A stretch of 44,044 nucleotides of DNA from Embleya scabrispora DSM 41855 (GTDB lineage Bacteria; Actinomycetota; Actinomycetes; Streptomycetales; Streptomycetaceae), in the NCBI RefSeq assembly GCF_000372745.1, contig NZ_KB889670.1, positions 82,480 through 126,523 on the forward strand, written 5' to 3'. How positions within the stretch are numbered: position 1 is the first letter of the stretch; every line of letters starts with the position of its first letter. A program made the position numbers and the translations under genes. Of the stretch, positions 17,159 to 25,366 are shown piece after piece. A model generated the notes under the pieces. That model was not told the origin of the DNA. It did not search any database and saw only the letters and a list, made by a program, of their open reading frames with translations.

Positions 17159-17591
17159 CTCCGGTCCCCCTCTGGAGCGCCTACGTCGATTCCCCGCCGG
17201 CGGTTGCCGGCCCCCGTAGACGTCGACGCACCAGCATAGATGTCAGCCTGTTGACCGCAGCCTTGATCCGCGTGCCGCCGGTCCGGAGGGTCTTCGGAAC
17301 AGCGGCGCTCCCGGCCGATGTCCCGGCGCTCATCGCGTTCGTTGGTTCCACGCGTGCAGCGCGCGCAGGAGAACGCCATGAGCTCGGGCCTGGGCGAAGC
17401 CGATGCCTCGGTTGCCTCGGCCGTGAGCAAGGCGCCACGCGGCCTGCTGTGAGCGCCGCGCGGCGGGACCTTCGGCCCTGTCGAGGCGTCACTCGGCCCT
17501 GTGATTCGTGGCCTGCGCGGGCGACGGTTGGAAGTGAACGGCGATCAGTGGCCTGTCGGGCCCGGTTCTCCTACGGTTTGGGGCGAAGGAC
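17159..17591. other. 433-bp divergent intergenic region
   Basis: It lies between the APH-like gene and the alcohol dehydrogenase gene. No reading frame has a ribosome site and coding-type codon use, and no clear promoter boxes or large repeats were seen by eye. Confidence 0.4.
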
Positions 17592-18629
17592 ATGAGCGTC
17601 GACATTTCTCCGAGTGGGCGCCGCGCGGGGCGCGCCTGGGCCGTGACCCGCCCCGGGCCGATCGACACTCACCCTCTCGCGCTCGTCGAACGCGAGCCGG
17701 CGGAGCCCGGGCCGGGGGAAATCCTGGTGCGAGTGGAGGCATGCGGTGTCTGCCGAACGGACCTGCACCTTGCGGAGGGCGATCTGGCGCCGCACAGAGC
17801 GAGCACCGTCCCCGGACACGAAGTCGTCGGCGAGGTCGAGTTCGTCGGCGTGGGCGCGACGCGCTTCGCACCCGGCGACCGGGTAGGCGTCGCGTGGCTG
17901 CGCCACACCTGTGGGAGATGCCGCTACTGCCGGGCCGGTGCCGAGAATCTGTGCCCCGACTCGACGTATACGGGCTGGGACGCGGACGGCGGGTTCGCCG
18001 ACCGGGTTCTGGCACGCGAGGACTACGCCTACGCACTGCCCGCCGGTCGCGACGCCGGGCATTTGGCGCCGCTGTTGTGCGCGGGCATCATCGGCTACCG
18101 GGCGCTGCTGCGCGCCGATCTGCCGCCCGGGGGCAGGCTGGGTATCTACGGCTTCGGCGCGTCGGCTCACCTCACCGCGCAGGTGGCGCTGGCGCGAGGT
18201 GCGTCCGTGCACGTCATGACCCGGTCCGAACAGGCCCGCCGCCTGGCCCTGGAACTCGGCGCCGCCTCCGCCGGGGACACCTACGACACACCGCCCGAAC
18301 CGCTGGACTCCGCCATCGTGTTCGCCCCGGTCGGCGAGATCGTGCCGACGGCCCTCGCGGCGCTCGATCGAGCCGGAACCGTGGCCGTCGCGGGCATTCA
18401 CCTGACCGACATTCCGCCGCTGAACTACCAACGGCACCTGTTCCACGAACGCAACCTGCGCAGCGTCACCGCCAACACGCGGCACGACGGCACCGAGTTT
18501 CTTCGCTTGGCGAGCGAGATCGACCTTCGGGTGAAGACGACGCGCTACCCGATGAGTCGTGCCGACCGAGCCCTCGCGGACCTCGCCGCCGACCACGTCC
18601 GCGGCGCAGCAGTTCTGATGGCCGATTGA
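17592..18629 (+). CDS. zinc-dependent alcohol dehydrogenase (AdhA type)
   Basis: 345 residues. Catalytic zinc ligands are Cys54 ([10 protein letters not shown]), His76 with Glu77 (VPGHEVVG) and a later Cys in [13 protein letters not shown]. Structural zinc is held by Cys107, 110, 113 and 121 ([15 protein letters not shown]). The Rossmann site is [16 protein letters not shown], typical of the AdhA group of medium-chain dehydrogenases, which oxidise primary alcohols or reduce aldehydes with NAD(P). ATG at 17592 follows GGGGCGAAGGAC. It lies before the fucosidase on the same strand, but 280 bp separate them, so a role in fucose or lactaldehyde metabolism is only a guess. Confidence 0.93.
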   Translation: MSVDISPSGRRAGRAWAVTRPGPIDTHPLALVEREPAEPGPGEILVRVEACGVCRTDLHLAEGDLAPHRASTVPGHEVVGEVEFVGVGATRFAPGDRVGVAWLRHTCGRCRYCRAGAENLCPDSTYTGWDADGGFADRVLAREDYAYALPAGRDAGHLAPLLCAGIIGYRALLRADLPPGGRLGIYGFGASAHLTAQVALARGASVHVMTRSEQARRLALELGAASAGDTYDTPPEPLDSAIVFAPVGEIVPTALAALDRAGTVAVAGIHLTDIPPLNYQRHLFHERNLRSVTANTRHDGTEFLRLASEIDLRVKTTRYPMSRADRALADLAADHVRGAAVLMAD

Positions 18630-18907
18630 TCACGTGAGCGAGGACGGATGCCGACATCGACCGTCCCGCTCGGGACGCACATGGCGTTCGGCGCCGTCCA
18701 CGACGCCGGCGCCGTCCGTCGCCACCCGAGCAGAGCGCTCCCGCAGGCATGGTGGACCTGTATCGAGAGAGCCGATCTATCTTTCGTCGATATGCCCATT
18801 ATCAGGGCATTGCATGGGTCGCACTCTTGTCAGAGCAGTCATAACCAGGAATATTGATCCTACCTTTCCTGATCATGCTCCGGCTCGGCCCTGCCCAAGG
18901 ATTTCGC

Positions 18908-20299
18908 ATGTCTGCATCCACCCCCGGTCACGACGATCCCGTTCGCCCGCTTCCCGGCTGGTTCGACGACGCCAAGCTCGGGGTGATGATCACGTGGGGG
19001 TTGTACTCGGTGCCGGCGTGGGCGCCGCTGGACGATCGACTGGTCCGGTTGCTCGCCGAGCACGGCGACGGGGCGGACCGGGATCGCTCCTACCATGCCG
19101 AGGCGGACGCGGACGGGTTCGATCCGATCGTGACCACGAGCTACAGCGAGTGGTACCTGAACTCGGTGTCCGTGCCGGGCAGTCCCACCTGGCACCACCA
19201 CCGGGAGACCTATGGGGACCGGACCTACGCCGACTTCCGCGGCGATTTCGCCGCGGCCGTGGAGCAGTGGTCGCCCGAGCCCTGGGCGGAGTTGTGCGCC
19301 GCGGCCGGCGCGCGGTACGTCGTCCCGCTCGCCAAGCACCACGACGGCTTCCTGATGTGGCCCAGCAGCACGCCCAACCCGCACCGGCCCGACTGGGCCC
19401 TGGAGCGCGACGTACTGGGCGAGTTCCGGGAAGCCGTCCGGGTGCGCGGGATGCGATTCGGGATCTACTACTCCGGCGGCATCGACTGGACCTTCGCCAA
19501 CCTGCCGATCCTGCGCGCCGACGACGTGGCCCGCGCGGTGCCGCACTCGCCGGAGTACGCCGCCTACGCCGACGCGCACTGGCGTGAACTGGTCGAGCGC
19601 TACGAGCCCGCCGTGCTGTGGAACGACATCGGCTATCCGCCGGCCGCCGAGCCGGAAAAGCTCTTCGCGGACTACCGCCGGGCCGTTCCCGACGGCGTGG
19701 TCAACGAGCGCTTCTACGCCGGCACGCCCGACTTCGTGACGCCCGAGTACGCGACCCGCGCCACCTCGGGCGGCACCAAATGGGAGACCGTGCGCGGGGT
19801 CGGGCTGTCCTTCGGGTACAACCGCCAAGAGGACGCGTCGTGGACCACGTCGGGGCCGGACCTGGTCGAACTGCTGGTGGATGTGGTGAGCAAGGGCGGC
19901 AATCTGCTCCTGGGCATCGGTCCCGATGCGGCCGGTCGCATCTCGCCGGAACAGGACGCGGCGTTGCGCGAGCTGGGGGCCTGGCTCGCGGTCAACGGTG
20001 ACGCGGTGTACGGGAGCCGTTCCTGGCACGTTGCGGAAGATCGGACGGCTGAGGGTCTGCGGGTGCGCTACACCGAGCGGGACGGCGACCTGTACGTGAC
20101 CTTCCTGGACCGCCCGAGCGCCGGTGTCTCGGCGCCCGAGCGGCTTGCGGGCGCCGCTGACGCCGGCTGTGTGTGGCTCGGCGGGGACGGCACCGTGGGC
20201 ACCCTCGGTAGCCTGGCGGGCTTGCCGGTGCCGCCCGTTCGGGACGGCGTGCCCGAGCCGGCGGTGTTGCGGATCAGCCCGGCGCCCGAGCCGATGTGA
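18908..20299 (+). CDS. GH29 alpha-L-fucosidase (intracellular)
   Basis: 463 residues from ATG at 18908, 7 nt after AAGGA. No signal peptide is present, so it should act inside the cell on imported fucosides. GH29 landmarks appear in order: WFDDAKLGVMITWGLYSVPAWAP, YSEWYLNS, VVPLAKHHDGFLMWPS (143-152), RFGIYYSGGIDW, and VLWNDIGYP with Asp240 as the expected nucleophile. GYNRQEDASW and NLLLGIGPDAAGRI follow. The acid/base residue cannot be placed with certainty. A small C-terminal beta domain begins near residue 380. It lies upstream of the GntR regulator and fucose catabolic genes, which fits release of L-fucose for the pathway that follows. Confidence 0.92.
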   Translation: MSASTPGHDDPVRPLPGWFDDAKLGVMITWGLYSVPAWAPLDDRLVRLLAEHGDGADRDRSYHAEADADGFDPIVTTSYSEWYLNSVSVPGSPTWHHHRETYGDRTYADFRGDFAAAVEQWSPEPWAELCAAAGARYVVPLAKHHDGFLMWPSSTPNPHRPDWALERDVLGEFREAVRVRGMRFGIYYSGGIDWTFANLPILRADDVARAVPHSPEYAAYADAHWRELVERYEPAVLWNDIGYPPAAEPEKLFADYRRAVPDGVVNERFYAGTPDFVTPEYATRATSGGTKWETVRGVGLSFGYNRQEDASWTTSGPDLVELLVDVVSKGGNLLLGIGPDAAGRISPEQDAALRELGAWLAVNGDAVYGSRSWHVAEDRTAEGLRVRYTERDGDLYVTFLDRPSAGVSAPERLAGAADAGCVWLGGDGTVGTLGSLAGLPVPPVRDGVPEPAVLRISPAPEPM

Positions 20300-20323
20300 T
20301 CGCGAACGCGCGTCGAGCGGACC

Positions 20324-20350
20324 GGCCGGTGGGTGGCGACCCGACCGGCC
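20324..20350 (+). terminator. terminator after the fucosidase
   Basis: GGCCGGTGGGT (20324-20334) pairs with ACCC-G-ACCGGCC (20339-20350) with one bulged base and a GGCG loop. A T-rich TGTCTTCTTGTTC follows. It lies 25 bp after the fucosidase stop and before the regulator's own leader. Confidence 0.5.
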
Positions 20351-20381
20351 TGTCTTCTTGTTCACCGGGCCGTCATACTGG

Positions 20382-20399
20382 AAGTCATCGGACCTCTGG
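20382..20399. promoter_or_regulatory. candidate operator before the GntR regulator gene
   Basis: AAGTCATCGGACCTCTGG shares CATCGGA and TCTGG at the same spacing with the site before the fuconate dehydratase gene. It lies 14 bp before the regulator's start codon and overlaps its ribosome site region, where bound protein could repress its own gene. Binding is inferred. Confidence 0.4.
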
Positions 20400-20412
20400 A
20401 AGGATCATCGGC

Positions 20413-21084
20413 ATGGCTGTGACGGACGAGGCCATCGACAGGATCAAGGAGATGATCGTCTCCGGCGAGCTTCGGCCCGGCGACAAGCTTCCGAAAGAGG
20501 CGGACCTGGCCACCAAACTGGGGCTGTCGCGCAACTCGCTGCGCGAGGCGGTCAAGGCGTTGTCGCTGATCCAGATCCTGGACGTGCGGCAGGGCGACGG
20601 CACGTATGTGACGAGTCTGGAACCCGGTCTGTTGATGGGCGCGATCGCGTTCGTCGTGGACTTCCACCACGACAAGAGCGTGCTCGACTTCCTCCAGGTC
20701 AGACGGATCCTGGAACCGGCCGCGACCGCGCTCGCCGCGGCCCGGATCGATGCTGTGGGGATCGCCGAGCTGCGCGGCCTCGCGCAGGTCGACGAGCCGC
20801 ATCCCACCACCGAGCAACTGATCGAGCAGGACCTGCGCTTCCACCAGGCGATCGCGGGCTTCAGCGGCAATCTCGTGCTGTGCTCGCTGCTGGACTCGCT
20901 GTCCAGTCCCACGATGCGCGCCCGGGTCTGGCGCGGTCTGACCCAGAGCGACTCGTGGGAGCGTACGGTGCGCGAGCACCAGGCGATCGTGGACGCACTG
21001 GAGAGCGGCGACGCGGAGGCCGCGCGGGCGTGGTCGACGGCGCACATCGCGGGTGTCGAGCAGTGGCTGCGCAAGGTGGCCTGA
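20413..21084 (+). CDS. GntR/FadR-subfamily transcriptional regulator of the fucose locus
   Basis: 223 residues from ATG at 20413, after GGAAGGA. The N-terminal winged helix (about 1-68) has IKEMIVSGELRPGDKLPKEADLATKLGLSRNSLREAVKAL and GDGTYV. The C-terminal FCD domain (about 85-215) is helical, with the metal-binding-type residues D..H (EQDLRFHQAI) and later His (TVREHQAIVDAL, TAHIAGVEQW). FCD regulators usually bind a sugar acid or organic acid and release DNA. L-fuconate or a keto-deoxy derivative is the likely effector here. It sits between the fucosidase and the dehydratase operon. Related 18-bp sites before its own gene, the dehydratase operon and the transporter operon suggest its regulon. 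Confidence 0.93.
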   Translation: MAVTDEAIDRIKEMIVSGELRPGDKLPKEADLATKLGLSRNSLREAVKALSLIQILDVRQGDGTYVTSLEPGLLMGAIAFVVDFHHDKSVLDFLQVRRILEPAATALAAARIDAVGIAELRGLAQVDEPHPTTEQLIEQDLRFHQAIAGFSGNLVLCSLLDSLSSPTMRARVWRGLTQSDSWERTVREHQAIVDALESGDAEAARAWSTAHIAGVEQWLRKVA

Positions 21085-21118
21085 CGCGCGGTCCGGCGGG
21101 CCCGCCGGACCGCGCGTC

Positions 21119-21573
21119 AGGTGGCTCAGCAGGTACTCGACCAGGCACGCCCTGGGAAAGCATGTCGGCCGTCGTGCCGGTTCGTCGGAGCGTGCCGTTG
21201 ACGCTCAGGACGAGGGCCGGCGCCTGCGGATCGGGCACCTCGTCGGCGGTGGCCGGCCACGGGCCGAGCGGGTCGAAGGCCGGGCCCTCATGAACACGAT
21301 CGGCTCGATCGGTATCCCGGCGCCGGTCTCGCGCGTGTGGTCGTGGTAGTTCAGGCCCAAGCACACGATCTTCCCGGATCGGGCGAGCGGCGGGCCGTAG
21401 TGCGGGCCGATCGCGTCCAGGAGCGGCAGGCTCGCCGGTTCAGGTGGACGGACCGGTCCGCGAGCGGCGCGGTGTCGATGTCCTCGGCCATTCCCGACAG
21501 GTCGCGCAGGATCCCGTCGGCACCCGGGAGGGCCGGGCGTTCACAACCGGAAGGGCTGCACGGACCGCTTCAC
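21119..21573 (-). pseudogene. decayed fumarylacetoacetate-hydrolase-family gene (2,4-diketo-3-deoxy-L-fuconate hydrolase)
   Basis: A proper start survives: AGGAGA (minus strand of 21579-21584) followed by GTG at 21571-21573. After about ten codons a TGA stops the frame. Further fragments continue in other frames: ALPGADGILRDLSG, then PLLDAIGPHYGPPLARSGKIVCLG with LNYHDHTRETGAGIPIEPIVFM, then AFDPLGPWPATADEVPDPQ with LSVNGTLRRTGTTADM, then LVEYLLSHL. Between the VFM and AFDPLGPW pieces roughly 100 residues normally holding the metal-binding acids are missing, and the C-terminus is gone. Intact enzymes of this type split 2,4-diketo-3-deoxy-L-fuconate into pyruvate and lactate. The gene is divergent from the dehydratase operon, sharing its promoter region. 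Confidence 0.8.
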
Positions 21574-21730
21574 ATCGGTCTCCTGGGGTGATTGTGTCTT
21601 GCCTCATCGAATGAGTCATCCGACGTATAGGTCATGATAGACGGTCGAAGTATGTGGAATATGACTTACTTTGCCCATTCGATGGAGATATTGATCCGAT
21701 GAATGCTGGACGCGTGCACGCCAACCACGG

Positions 21731-21748
21731 TATACATCGGATGTCTGG
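21731..21748. promoter_or_regulatory. candidate operator before the fuconate dehydratase operon
   Basis: TATACATCGGATGTCTGG contains the perfect 11-bp palindrome ACATCGGATGT (21734-21744), 97 bp before the dehydratase start. The same 18 bases recur with two changes before the transporter operon. A weaker relative (AGTCATCCGACGT at 21614-21626) lies on the side facing the decayed hydrolase gene. The rest of the 271-bp divergent region (21574-21844) is AT-richer than its surroundings and should hold both promoters. Confidence 0.5.
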
Positions 21749-21844
21749 GGTCTCCGGGCCCAGCCCGTCCCGGACACCCCGCCACAGGGAACCCACCCCG
21801 TTCGCGGCGGCCGGGCCGCACGGCCGACAACCGAGGAGCCACAC

Positions 21845-23248
21845 GTGACCCCGCAGCACCCGAACGGCGTGAGCCGGCCCGCCCCACCCGAACGGCCCAC
21901 GACACCGACCCGACCCGTCGTCACCGAACTCGTGACCACCGACATCCGCTTCCCGACCTCCCGGGACCTGGACGGCTCGGACGCGATGAACCCGGACCCG
22001 GACTACTCCGCCGCATACGTCGTCCTGCGCACCGACGCCGCCGACCCGCACGAGGGACACGGCTTCTCGTTCACCATCGGGCGCGGCAACGACGTACAGG
22101 TCGCCGCGATCGACGCGCTGCGTCCGTACGTGGTCGGCCGGCCGCTGGACGAGCTGCTCGACGACCTGGGCGCGTTCTCCCGGTCCCTGGTCGGCGACAG
22201 CCAGTTCCGCTGGCTGGGCCCGGAGAAGGGCATCATGCACATGGCCATCTCCGCGGTCGTCAACGCCGCGTGGGATCTCAGGGCCAAACGCGCGGGCAAG
22301 CCGCTGTGGCAACTGCTCGCCGACCTGACGCCGGAGGAGATCGTCGACCTCGTCGACTTCCGCTACCTCGGCGACGCGCTCACCCGCGAGGACGCGCTGG
22401 CGATCCTGCGCCGCGCCGAGCCGACCCGCGCCGAGCGGGCCGAAGCGCTGCGCCGCACCGGGTATCCCGCGTACACGACCTCGCCCGGGTGGCTGGGCTA
22501 CGACGACGACAAGCTCGCCCGGTTGTGCCGCGAGGCGGTCGCCGAGGGCTTCACCCAGATCAAGCTCAAGGTCGGCGCCGATCTGGCCGACGACGTCCGG
22601 CGCTGTCGGATCGCCCGGGAGAGCGTCGGCCCGGACATCCGCATAGCGGTGGACGCCAACCAGCGTTGGGACGTGGACGAGGCGATCGTCTGGATGCGCT
22701 CGCTGGCCCCGTTCGATCCGCACTGGATCGAGGAGCCCACCAGCCCGGACGAGGTGTTGGGCCACGCGGCGATCCGCAGGGCGATCGCCCCGATCAAGGT
22801 CGCCACCGGCGAGCACGTGCAGAACCGGATCGTCTTCAAGCAGTTGCTCCAGGCCGAGGCGATCGACTTCGTACAGATCGACGCGTGCCGGGTCGGCGGT
22901 GTGAACGAGAACATCGCGATCCTGCTGCTCGCCGCCAAATTCGGCGTCCCGGTATGCCCGCACGCCGGCGGCGTCGGCCTGTGCGAACTGGTCCAGCATC
23001 TGTCGATGTTCGACTACGTCGCGGTCGGCGGCCGGATCGAGGACCGGGTGATCGAGTACGTCGACCACCTGCACGAGCACTTCCTTGCCCCGGTCGTGAT
23101 CGCCGACGGAAACTACCGGGCGCCGTCCGCACCCGGTTTCTCGTCCACCATGAACCCCGCCTCGATCGCTCGATTCCGCTACCCGGACGGCGAGTTCTGG
23201 GCTGCCGATCGCGCCGCACAGGCGCCTGTCGTGAAGGTGTCCGCATGA
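21845..23248 (+). CDS. L-fuconate dehydratase (enolase superfamily)
   Basis: 467 residues from GTG at 21845, 7 nt after GAGGAG. It removes water from L-fuconate to give 2-keto-3-deoxy-L-fuconate in the cytosol. The signature [29 protein letters not shown] in pieces is diagnostic. Mandelate-racemase-type residues are seen: Lys240/Lys242 (IKLKVG), Asp270 (AVDANQ), Glu296-297 (WIEEPT), Glu323 (ATGEH) and His373 ([11 protein letters not shown]). A 24-residue Pro/Thr-rich N-terminal extension precedes the usual start of the family. It is the first gene of an operon with the SDR (4-bp overlap). Its leader holds the candidate GntR operator. Confidence 0.96.
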   Translation: MTPQHPNGVSRPAPPERPTTPTRPVVTELVTTDIRFPTSRDLDGSDAMNPDPDYSAAYVVLRTDAADPHEGHGFSFTIGRGNDVQVAAIDALRPYVVGRPLDELLDDLGAFSRSLVGDSQFRWLGPEKGIMHMAISAVVNAAWDLRAKRAGKPLWQLLADLTPEEIVDLVDFRYLGDALTREDALAILRRAEPTRAERAEALRRTGYPAYTTSPGWLGYDDDKLARLCREAVAEGFTQIKLKVGADLADDVRRCRIARESVGPDIRIAVDANQRWDVDEAIVWMRSLAPFDPHWIEEPTSPDEVLGHAAIRRAIAPIKVATGEHVQNRIVFKQLLQAEAIDFVQIDACRVGGVNENIAILLLAAKFGVPVCPHAGGVGLCELVQHLSMFDYVAVGGRIEDRVIEYVDHLHEHFLAPVVIADGNYRAPSAPGFSSTMNPASIARFRYPDGEFWAADRAAQAPVVKVSA

Positions 23249-24087
23249 GCAAGCCGGCCGGCCCGACCAACCCGTCCGCCTCGTCAAGCCCGTCCGCCTC
23301 GTCCCCGGCCTCCGCGCCGGCCTCGCCGTCGACCGGAGACTTCACCGGCCTGCGCGCCCTGGTCACCGGCGGCGCGTCCGGCATCGGGCTGGCCACCGCC
23401 CGGATGCTGACCGCCCGCGGCGCGACCGTGGCCGTGCTCGACCGCGATCCGACCGCGGTGGCCGGCGACCCCGACCTGTCCCCGTTCACCGCGGACATCA
23501 CCGACGACGCCTCGGTCACCGCGGCCGTCCGGGACGCCACCGCGCTGCTCGGCGGCCTGGACATCCTGGTCAACAACGCCGGCATCGGCGCGGCCGGCAC
23601 CGTCGCCGACAACGAAGACGGCGAGTGGCACCGGGTGTTGGACGTCAACGTCGTCGGCCTGGTCCGGGTCACCCGCGCCGCGCTGCCGCACCTGCGGGCA
23701 TCGGCGCACGCGGCGATCGTCAACACGTGCTCGATCGCCGCGACCGCGGGTCTGCCGCAGCGCGCGCTCTACTCCGCCTCCAAGGGCGCGGTGCTGGCGC
23801 TGACCCTGGCGATGGCGGCCGACCACGTCCGCGAGGGCATCCGGGTGAACTGCGTCAACCCCGGCACCGCCGACACTCCGTGGGTCGGCCGGCTGCTGAA
23901 TGCCGCCGACGACCCGGCGCGCGAGCGGGCGGCCCTCGACGCCCGCCAGCCGATGGGCCGGCTCGTCGACGCCGACGAGGTCGCCTTCGCGATCTGCTCG
24001 CTGGCGAGCCCCCTGGCGGCCTCCACCACCGGCACCTCGCTCGCCGTCGACGGCGGCATGCAGGGACTGCGGCTGCGGCCGGAATAA
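23245..24087 (+). CDS. SDR oxidoreductase, probable 2-keto-3-deoxy-L-fuconate dehydrogenase
   Basis: 280 residues. The ATG overlaps the dehydratase stop (ATGA at 23245-23248), implying coupled translation. Residues 1-30 are an unusual Ser/Pro/Ala-rich tail with no counterpart in most SDRs. The classical short-chain fold follows: TGGASGIG (41-48), VLDRD for cofactor choice, NNAG (110-113), catalytic Ser in NTCSIA (about 163), and YSASK (Tyr176, Lys180). The position after fuconate dehydratase predicts NAD-dependent oxidation of 2-keto-3-deoxy-L-fuconate to the 2,4-diketo acid, but substrate is inferred from context. The next enzyme, the diketo acid hydrolase, is a pseudogene nearby. Confidence 0.92.
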   Translation: MSKPAGPTNPSASSSPSASSPASAPASPSTGDFTGLRALVTGGASGIGLATARMLTARGATVAVLDRDPTAVAGDPDLSPFTADITDDASVTAAVRDATALLGGLDILVNNAGIGAAGTVADNEDGEWHRVLDVNVVGLVRVTRAALPHLRASAHAAIVNTCSIAATAGLPQRALYSASKGAVLALTLAMAADHVREGIRVNCVNPGTADTPWVGRLLNAADDPARERAALDARQPMGRLVDADEVAFAICSLASPLAASTTGTSLAVDGGMQGLRLRPE

Positions 24088-24180
24088 CCCGATCACGACC
24101 GGGATCCGGAGTCGAGGGAGGCGAACGCATCGTGTGCGCCCTCGACTCCGCGGTCTTTGTTCAGCAAGGGAGTATCGTTC

Positions 24181-25125
24181 GTGGACACCAACCGCATCGG
24201 CAATACGCCCGTCGTCGTGAGCTCGATCGGTCTCGGGGCGGCGGCGCTCGGGAATCTGTACACCGCGACCGACGACGAACAGGCGCACACGACCGTCGAG
24301 GCCGCGTGGGCCGCCGGGATCCGCTACTTCGACACCGCGCCGCACTACGGGGTGGGCCTGGCCGAGACCCGGCTCGGGGCCGCGCTGCGCGGGCGCCCGC
24401 GCAGCGCGTACACGATCTCGACCAAGGTCGGCCGGCTGCTCGTCGACGACCCGGCCGCGCCCACCGCCGCGGACGGATTCGTCGACACGCCGCGCCGGCG
24501 ACGCGTGCGCGACTACACCGCGGACGGCGTGCGACGCAGTCTCGAATCCAGCCTGGAACGCCTGGGGTTGGACCGGATCGACATCGCGCTCGTGCACGAC
24601 CCCGACGAACACTGGGAGCAGGCCGCGCACGAGGCGGTACCCGCGCTCGTGGCACTGCGCGAGCAGGGTGTCGTGGGCGCGATCGGAGTCGGCATGAACC
24701 AGTCCACGATGCTCGATCGCTTCGTCGCCGAAACCGACGTGGACTGTGTGTTGCTCGCCGGCCGGTACACCCTGCTCGACCGCAGCGGCGGCGCGTTGCT
24801 CGATCACTGCGCGAAGCGCGGCGTTTCGGTGCTGGCGGGCGGCGTGTACAACAGCGGTCTGCTCGCCGATCCGCGTCCCGGCGCCCACTTCGACTACGCG
24901 CCGGCCGACGCCGACCTGCTCGCCCGCGCCCTGCGGTTGCAGGCGATCTGCGCGCGCCACGACGTCCCCCTGCGCGCCGCGGCGATCGGCTTCGCCGCCG
25001 CGCACCCCGCGGTCGCCACGGTCCTGGTCGGCGCCCGCAGCCCCGAGGAGGCGGCCGACGCGGCCGCGATGGGCGGGTGGGATGTCCCGGCGGCCCTGTG
25101 GGCCGAACTCGCCGCCGTGACCTGA
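24181..25125 (+). CDS. aldo/keto reductase, probable L-fucose dehydrogenase
   Basis: 314 residues from GTG at 24181, 7 nt after AAGGGAG; an upstream in-frame extension is not used. The AKR tetrad is seen: Asp51 and Tyr56 (YFDTAPHYGVGLAE), Lys82 (STKVGRLL) and His139 (ALVHDPD). The family of D-threo-aldose 1-dehydrogenases oxidises L-fucose at C1 to L-fucono-lactone, the entry step of the pathway of which this locus holds steps two and three. No separate fuconolactonase is seen in the window, so the lactone must open spontaneously or through an enzyme encoded elsewhere. The gene lies 93 bp after the SDR and ahead of a strong terminator, so it probably ends this operon. Confidence 0.93.
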   Translation: MDTNRIGNTPVVVSSIGLGAAALGNLYTATDDEQAHTTVEAAWAAGIRYFDTAPHYGVGLAETRLGAALRGRPRSAYTISTKVGRLLVDDPAAPTAADGFVDTPRRRRVRDYTADGVRRSLESSLERLGLDRIDIALVHDPDEHWEQAAHEAVPALVALREQGVVGAIGVGMNQSTMLDRFVAETDVDCVLLAGRYTLLDRSGGALLDHCAKRGVSVLAGGVYNSGLLADPRPGAHFDYAPADADLLARALRLQAICARHDVPLRAAAIGFAAAHPAVATVLVGARSPEEAADAAAMGGWDVPAALWAELAAVT

Positions 25126-25162
25126 GACGCGACTCGCCCCGCACTGGGGCAGGGCGAGCCGA

Positions 25163-25197
25163 GGGCCCGTTTCCCGACCGGGAAACGGGCCCTTTTT
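25163..25197 (+). terminator. strong rho-independent terminator of the fucose operon
   Basis: GGGCCCGTTTCCC (25163-25175) and its exact complement at 25180-25192 form a 13-bp stem with loop GACC and a TTTTT tail at 25193-25197, 37 bp after the aldo/keto reductase stop. Confidence 0.95.
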
Positions 25198-25308
25198 GTC
25201 GTGTAGTTGCGTAATTGCGTAGTTCTGTTGTCACTTCATGTTGTCGCATCGCTGCGTCGCCGCTTCGGTTTGTCGTCGCGTCGTCGCGTCGCGCGCACGT
25301 GCCGACAA

Positions 25309-25345
25309 GAGAGCCCGGCCGTACGCGAAGTACGGCCGGGCTCTC
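25309..25345 (-). terminator. hairpin terminator of the minus-strand transporter/hydrolase operon
   Basis: GAGAGCCCGGCCGTAC (25309-25324) pairs perfectly with 25330-25345 around a 5-nt loop. In the leftward direction it follows the secreted hydrolase stop by 21 bp and continues into TTGT. With the terminator at 25163 it insulates the two convergent fucose operons. Confidence 0.85.
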
Positions 25346-25366
25346 GGGTGACGGCGGGTCCGGGTG

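Noticed and set aside
17146-17595. 149-residue plus-strand frame before the alcohol dehydrogenase
   Set aside because: It lacks a ribosome site, runs across the start of the dehydrogenase gene and has no recognisable motif.
18648-18857. 69-residue plus-strand frame before the fucosidase
   Set aside because: It has no convincing ribosome site and mixed codon positions. The segment is more likely leader and promoter sequence of the fucosidase gene.
25199-25300. Short direct repeats (TTGCGTA and GTCG-rich runs) between the two fucose operons
   Set aside because: Only 7-8 bases long and of low complexity. There is no array structure or CRISPR-like spacing.
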